Position numbers and translations under genes: made by a program
Part shown: positions 6,446-9,252 of the stretch, piece after piece
How positions within the stretch are numbered: the stretch's first letter is position 1
How the letters are laid out: each line of letters begins with the position of its first letter
DNA from: Oscillospiraceae bacterium
Lineage (GTDB): Bacteria > Bacillota > Clostridia > UMGS1810
DNA: 9,252 bases
Direction of reading: 5' to 3'
Assembly: GCA_021629085.1 (NCBI GenBank)
Contig: JAJXRJ010000052.1
Span: 1-9,252 of the forward strand
The notes under the pieces: generated by a model
What the model saw: the letters and a program-made list of their open reading frames with translations, nothing else
The model's database searches: none
Told to the model about the DNA's origin: nothing

Positions 6446-7160
6446 ATTTTAAGAAACGCTCTAGAATATAGTTGTGCGCGGCGATTTCATAGGTGTCATT
6501 TAACGGCTGAAGCGAAACCGCGCCGTAGCGCCGAGTCAGCGCATTTTGCAAAATGCGGTCCGTCAGCTTTGGGTTTTTGGGAAGCAGCGGTCCATGCAGA
6601 TAGGTCGCAATGACGTTTTTATATACCACACCTTCCAGCCCATCCTTGCCGTTGTTGCCGTGGCCATATTTCACCTTGCCCAGCGGGGTGTGGTTTCCAA
6701 TATACGTCCTGCCGCCGTGATTTTCAAAGCCTACGATGGTAGAATTAATAAGATCGCTTTCTAGAATGATATTCCCAATTAGCCGGCCGTTTTCCTGCAC
6801 GGTGTAAATGTCTAAAATTTCTAAGCCCGGAATGGTTTCTTCCTTGAGCTTATAGTAGCTGCCCAAAAGCTGATATCCTCCGCAAACCGCCACTAAAACG
6901 CCGTTGTCCTCCACATAGCGGGCGATGTCTGTTTGTAATTCGCGAAGCCGGTTGCACACCAAAAGCTGCTCACGGTCTGAGCCACCGCCGATAAATACAA
7001 TGTCAAGTGAAGAAAAGTCAATGTCGTCTTTGAGTGAAACGGGGAGCACGTCCGCTTGAATGCCGCGCTGTTCTGCACGAATTTGGAGCGCGGTGATATT
7101 TCCGCGGTCGCCGTATAAATTTAAAAGGTCAGGGTAGAGGTGCCCAATGGTAAGTTTCAT
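6444..7160 (-). CDS. gatD: Lipid II isoglutaminyl synthase, glutamine amidotransferase subunit GatD
   Basis: Cytoplasmic class I glutaminase that releases ammonia from glutamine for MurT; together they amidate D-Glu of the lipid II stem peptide to D-isoglutamine. The 238-aa protein is close to the size of S. aureus GatD. It shows IGHLYPDLLNLYGDRGN (5-21), FIGGGSDREQ (56-65), the nucleophile elbow AVCGGYQLLG (91-100, Cys93), GRLIGN (125-130) and the catalytic His in TYLHGPLLPKNP (His189); GFENHGG (144-150) is also typical of the CobB/CobQ-like amidotransferases. Its ATG overlaps the murT stop by four bases (ATGA), consistent with translational coupling and a fixed subunit ratio. AAGGAA lies about ten bases upstream. 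Confidence 0.95.
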   Translation of the reverse strand: MKLTIGHLYPDLLNLYGDRGNITALQIRAEQRGIQADVLPVSLKDDIDFSSLDIVFIGGGSDREQLLVCNRLRELQTDIARYVEDNGVLVAVCGGYQLLGSYYKLKEETIPGLEILDIYTVQENGRLIGNIILESDLINSTIVGFENHGGRTYIGNHTPLGKVKYGHGNNGKDGLEGVVYKNVIATYLHGPLLPKNPKLTDRILQNALTRRYGAVSLQPLNDTYEIAAHNYILERFLK

Positions 7161-8503
7161 TGTCCCAGTTCCTTTCGTAAGCGTTTTAAATTGTCCTGTG
7201 TGGAAAACAGCGCGGTGTAATTTACCAAAAGATAGAGCGGGCGTTTGCTGTGCATCACTACAGATTTTAGGTTCTCATAATTGTTTTCCATTATGCGAAT
7301 ATTTTTTAAGCCGCCGTATTTTAAGCGGAGCGCAAGATCGTCTTTGCGGATGCCGCCGGCAAACAGCGAGTGGATATTGGCATTTTTAAGCTGTTCAAAC
7401 TCTACGTCCCAAATCCACGAGATGTCTTTCCCGTCCTGTGCATTATCGTTAATGACCACAAATACATCCTTTTGCGATGGGTCGCTAAGGAGTGTGGCAA
7501 TGGCCTGGTTAAACCCGGCGGGATTTTTGGAGAGATTGAGCACCACGTTTTTTGTGTTTAACACAAAGCTCTCCATGCGCCCAATTTGCGGTTTGTAGGC
7601 GTCAAATACCGCGTTGACATTTGCTGTGTCAAACCCCAGCTCGGAAAACGCGGAAAATGCCGCTAAAATATTGTAAATATTGTAGAAGCCTTTATAGTTG
7701 ACGCGAAGCGGCGTCACACCCTTTGCGTGATGGATGTCAAACGCCATACCGCCTGTAAGGTCAATGTTATCTGCCGCGTAGGAGAGATCAGGCCGTTTAA
7801 AGCCGCATGCTTCACAGTAATAGTCGCCAAGCTGGCTATAATGATAGTAATGATACGAAAGCTCATTGCCGCACACCAGGCAAAACCGGCCTTCTTTCAT
7901 TTCATTTCTCTGTATGTTATATTTTTGATCCACGCCGTAATAGATAGCAGGATATTTGGTTCCAAAATAAGAGCAGAGCGGGTCGTCGCCATTTACAATC
8001 AGGCTGACAGAATCCAGTTTGTCAAATGCTTCGCTCAAAAGCCGGATGGTGATATCGATCTCACCGTAGCGGTCGAGCTGGTCACGGAAGAGGTTTGTCA
8101 GCACGATTTTATCCGGCGTCATATAATCCACTACCCGCTTTAAGCTCGCCTCGTCGCATTCAATTACCGCGTAGTCGGCGTCCAGTTTGCCAAACCAGCC
8201 CACATGGTCAATGAATGCACATGTCACGCCGGGCAGCATGTTTGCGCCCACATTGTTACACACCACTTTTTTCCCAGTGCTTTTTATAAGCGAGTCTAAG
8301 AGGTTGCTGGTGGTAGTTTTTCCGTTTGTGCCGCAAATTACCACAATTTCATGTTGCACCTGACCCGCTAGATCGGATAAAATGCGCGGATACAGCTTTA
8401 GCGCAATACTCCCCGGAGAGGAAGAACCTTTTTTCCCCAGCAGCTTTCCCAAAAAAATGGCGGCTTTTCCGGCCCAAATGGCAAGCAGTTTTTGAACAAT
8501 CAT
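7157..8503 (-). CDS. murT: Lipid II isoglutaminyl synthase, Mur-ligase-like subunit MurT
   Basis: ATP-dependent subunit that activates the alpha-carboxyl of D-Glu in lipid II for amidation with GatD-supplied ammonia; cytoplasmic, at the membrane face. In the 448-aa protein from ATG 8503, the Mur-ligase P-loop GTNGKTTT is at 58-65, ECDEASL near 115-121 and TNLFRDQLDRYGEID near 136-150. A four-Cys zinc ribbon (CLVC at 208-211 and CEAC at 230-233) interrupts the middle domain, as in known MurT. The C-terminal DUF1727 part starts near 310 and contains INDNAQDGKD (351-360), where a conserved Asp acts in amidation. The start is ATG 8503 with AGGTG five bases before it; a TTG one codon upstream is less likely. 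It is first in a two-gene operon with gatD. Confidence 0.95.
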   Translation of the reverse strand: MIVQKLLAIWAGKAAIFLGKLLGKKGSSSPGSIALKLYPRILSDLAGQVQHEIVVICGTNGKTTTSNLLDSLIKSTGKKVVCNNVGANMLPGVTCAFIDHVGWFGKLDADYAVIECDEASLKRVVDYMTPDKIVLTNLFRDQLDRYGEIDITIRLLSEAFDKLDSVSLIVNGDDPLCSYFGTKYPAIYYGVDQKYNIQRNEMKEGRFCLVCGNELSYHYYHYSQLGDYYCEACGFKRPDLSYAADNIDLTGGMAFDIHHAKGVTPLRVNYKGFYNIYNILAAFSAFSELGFDTANVNAVFDAYKPQIGRMESFVLNTKNVVLNLSKNPAGFNQAIATLLSDPSQKDVFVVINDNAQDGKDISWIWDVEFEQLKNANIHSLFAGGIRKDDLALRLKYGGLKNIRIMENNYENLKSVVMHSKRPLYLLVNYTALFSTQDNLKRLRKELGQ

Positions 8504-8528
8504 CAAATCACCTAAAATTTTTAAAAAT

Positions 8529-8600
8529 ATGGGTATAGAAAATCACAAAGCGGGGATACTTTTTAATGACCTCACAAAATACATGAAAGACCCCCTTTAA
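8529..8600 (+). other. Doubtful 23-residue ORF or small RNA region ending at a plus-strand terminator
   Basis: In the 137-base gap between two minus-strand genes, ATG 8529 opens a 23-codon frame (MGIENHKAGILF..., ending MKDPL) that stops eight bases before a hairpin followed by a U-tract. There is no SD. A weak promoter-like pair, TTGAAC (8492-8497) and TAAAAT (8513-8518), has a short 15-base spacer. The peptide is not recognised. It could be a remnant 3' end of a gene, a small transcript, or chance. Confidence 0.15.
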
Positions 8601-8607
8601 CTTGTGT

Positions 8608-8640
8608 GCCGGCCTGCAATTTGCAAGCCGGCCTTTTTTA
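8608..8640 (+). terminator. Hairpin with plus-strand U-tract between murT and the S-component gene
   Basis: GCCGGCCTGCA (8608-8618) pairs with TGCAAGCCGGC (8622-8632) around loop ATT, with one C-A mismatch in plus-strand RNA. Then follow C and six T (8634-8639), the form of an intrinsic terminator for the plus strand. In minus-strand RNA the mismatch becomes a G-U pair and the hairpin starts soon after the S-component stop codon, but there is no U-tract on that side. It could therefore end or protect the minus-strand transcript, or end an unrecognised plus-strand one. Confidence 0.6.
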
Positions 8641-9207
8641 TTACATGGATGGGGTGCCCGTCGCTTTGCCTGAAAGCTTTAAACCGTTTTCGTTGATAAC
8701 ACCGGGCATGGCTTTGGTGAGCGGAATGGCAATGGCAACTGCAATGGCGTAATCCACAACGTGGTGGATGGAGGTGCCAATGCCAATGACATACTGCACA
8801 TAGCCCATAGCCTGATCGCCAATGACATTGATGTTAAACCACGAAGAGAGAACGTATACAATGGCCATGTCACTTAACGCATGCAGCAGCAGTGTGACCA
8901 AAAGCACCAGATAGAAATTGAAATTTTTCCGAATCATATACGCGCCAAAAAAGGTGAACACCACATGCAGCGCTGCGCGTGCTGCAACAATGGGGCCAAG
9001 CGGTGTGAGCAAAAACCCAATCCCCGATCCAAGCGCAACTACAACAGCGGACAGCGGGCTTATAAACATGGCCAAAATGAGCGGCACATGGGACGCCAGC
9101 GTTGCCGTAAAGGGCGGCATTACCACCTTTAACGGCATAATCATTGGGATAATGATTGCCAGCGCGGTCAAAAGGCCGGTCAGGGTGATGGTTTTTGTTT
9201 TGTTCAA
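8641..9207 (-). CDS. ECF transporter S component, possibly niacin type (NiaX-like)
   Basis: Substrate-binding membrane subunit of an energy-coupling factor importer, which would work with a shared ECF module (EcfA, EcfA', EcfT) encoded elsewhere. The 188-aa protein is almost wholly hydrophobic, with about five to six membrane helices (roughly 8-24, 38-60, 62-92, 97-120, 136-165) and a short polar tail. The N-terminal pattern, ITLTGLLTALAIIIPM followed by ATLASHVPLILAMFISPLSAV and GIGFLLTPLGPIVAARAALH, is that of the S components often annotated for niacin, but vitamin specificity cannot be read from sequence. The start is TTG 9207 with AAGGAA nine bases upstream; no upstream ATG is in frame. 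It is probably monocistronic here, since murT has its own leader. Confidence 0.8.
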   Translation of the reverse strand: MNKTKTITLTGLLTALAIIIPMIMPLKVVMPPFTATLASHVPLILAMFISPLSAVVVALGSGIGFLLTPLGPIVAARAALHVVFTFFGAYMIRKNFNFYLVLLVTLLLHALSDMAIVYVLSSWFNINVIGDQAMGYVQYVIGIGTSIHHVVDYAIAVAIAIPLTKAMPGVINENGLKLSGKATGTPSM

Positions 9208-9242
9208 TCCAAATCATTCCTTATCTTTATGTATTTCTTATA

Positions 9243-9248
9243 AGTATA
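9243..9248 (-). promoter_or_regulatory. Likely -10 box of the S-component gene promoter
   Basis: TATACT on the minus strand (five of six matches to TATAAT) lies about 35 bases before the TTG start. The matching -35 box, and any riboswitch or operator for vitamin control, would lie beyond the right edge. Confidence 0.35.
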
Positions 9249-9252
9249 TCTT

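Noticed and set aside
7727..8143. Plus-strand 138-aa open frame opposite murT
   Set aside because: Antisense shadow of a strongly supported murT; no SD or recognisable motif.
1..9252. CRISPR array, tRNA, rRNA, prophage or defence genes
   Set aside because: No regular repeats, cloverleaf or rRNA-like stretches, and no phage or defence families were seen; the genes are envelope and metabolic families.

Overview
The window looks like a chromosomal segment of a Gram-positive anaerobe, most likely a member of the Clostridia (Firmicutes). This is inferred from the murT-gatD pair (lipid II amidation), a BlaR1/MecR1-type M56 membrane peptidase with a BlaI/MecI-type operator, a lipoprotein NagZ, an ECF-type S component, purine-rich Shine-Dalgarno (SD) sequences, and GTG and TTG starts. 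No rRNA, tRNA, CRISPR array or intact insertion sequence was seen.

Layout, left to right. (1) Positions 1-165: no gene is supported; the first ~54 bases resemble the terminal repeat of an IS256/Mutator-type element lying mostly off the left edge. (2) 166-1743, minus: an M56-family antirepressor-like peptidase whose external part is a stalk domain plus a DUF4829-like domain instead of a penicillin sensor. Its promoter (TTGACA-17-TAGACT) carries two TCTAC-N4-GTAGA dyads typical of BlaI/MecI sites, yet no blaI gene lies beside it. (3) 1744-2050: divergent intergenic region with that promoter, a minus-strand terminator with no gene feeding it, and a plus-strand promoter. (4) 2051-6422, plus: a tight four-gene operon with gaps of 10-16 bases: a cytoplasmic glycoside hydrolase (GHL6/GH42-like, possibly GH151 fucosidase), a small membrane-anchored protein with a BamE-like fold, a GH3 beta-N-acetylhexosaminidase lipoprotein (NagZ type) and a trans-aconitate 2-methyltransferase (Tam). 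(5) 6421-6445: a bidirectional terminator that holds bases of both flanking stop codons. (6) 6444-8503, minus: gatD and murT, overlapping by four bases. (7) 8504-8640: intergenic region with a hairpin plus U-tract pointing the plus way, although both flanking genes are on the minus strand. (8) 8641-9207, minus: an ECF transporter S component, possibly for niacin, with a promoter cut by the right edge.

How the genes fit together: murT/gatD modify the peptidoglycan precursor, NagZ trims peptidoglycan fragments outside the membrane, and the M56 protein probably senses an envelope signal, so much of the window concerns the cell envelope. The GHL6-type hydrolase and Tam are metabolic and their link to the wall genes is only positional. 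I see no clearly new multi-gene system. The points most worth a second look are the blaI-less M56 gene with its double operator, the unusual operon, and the two intrinsic terminators that face the wrong way for the annotated genes.
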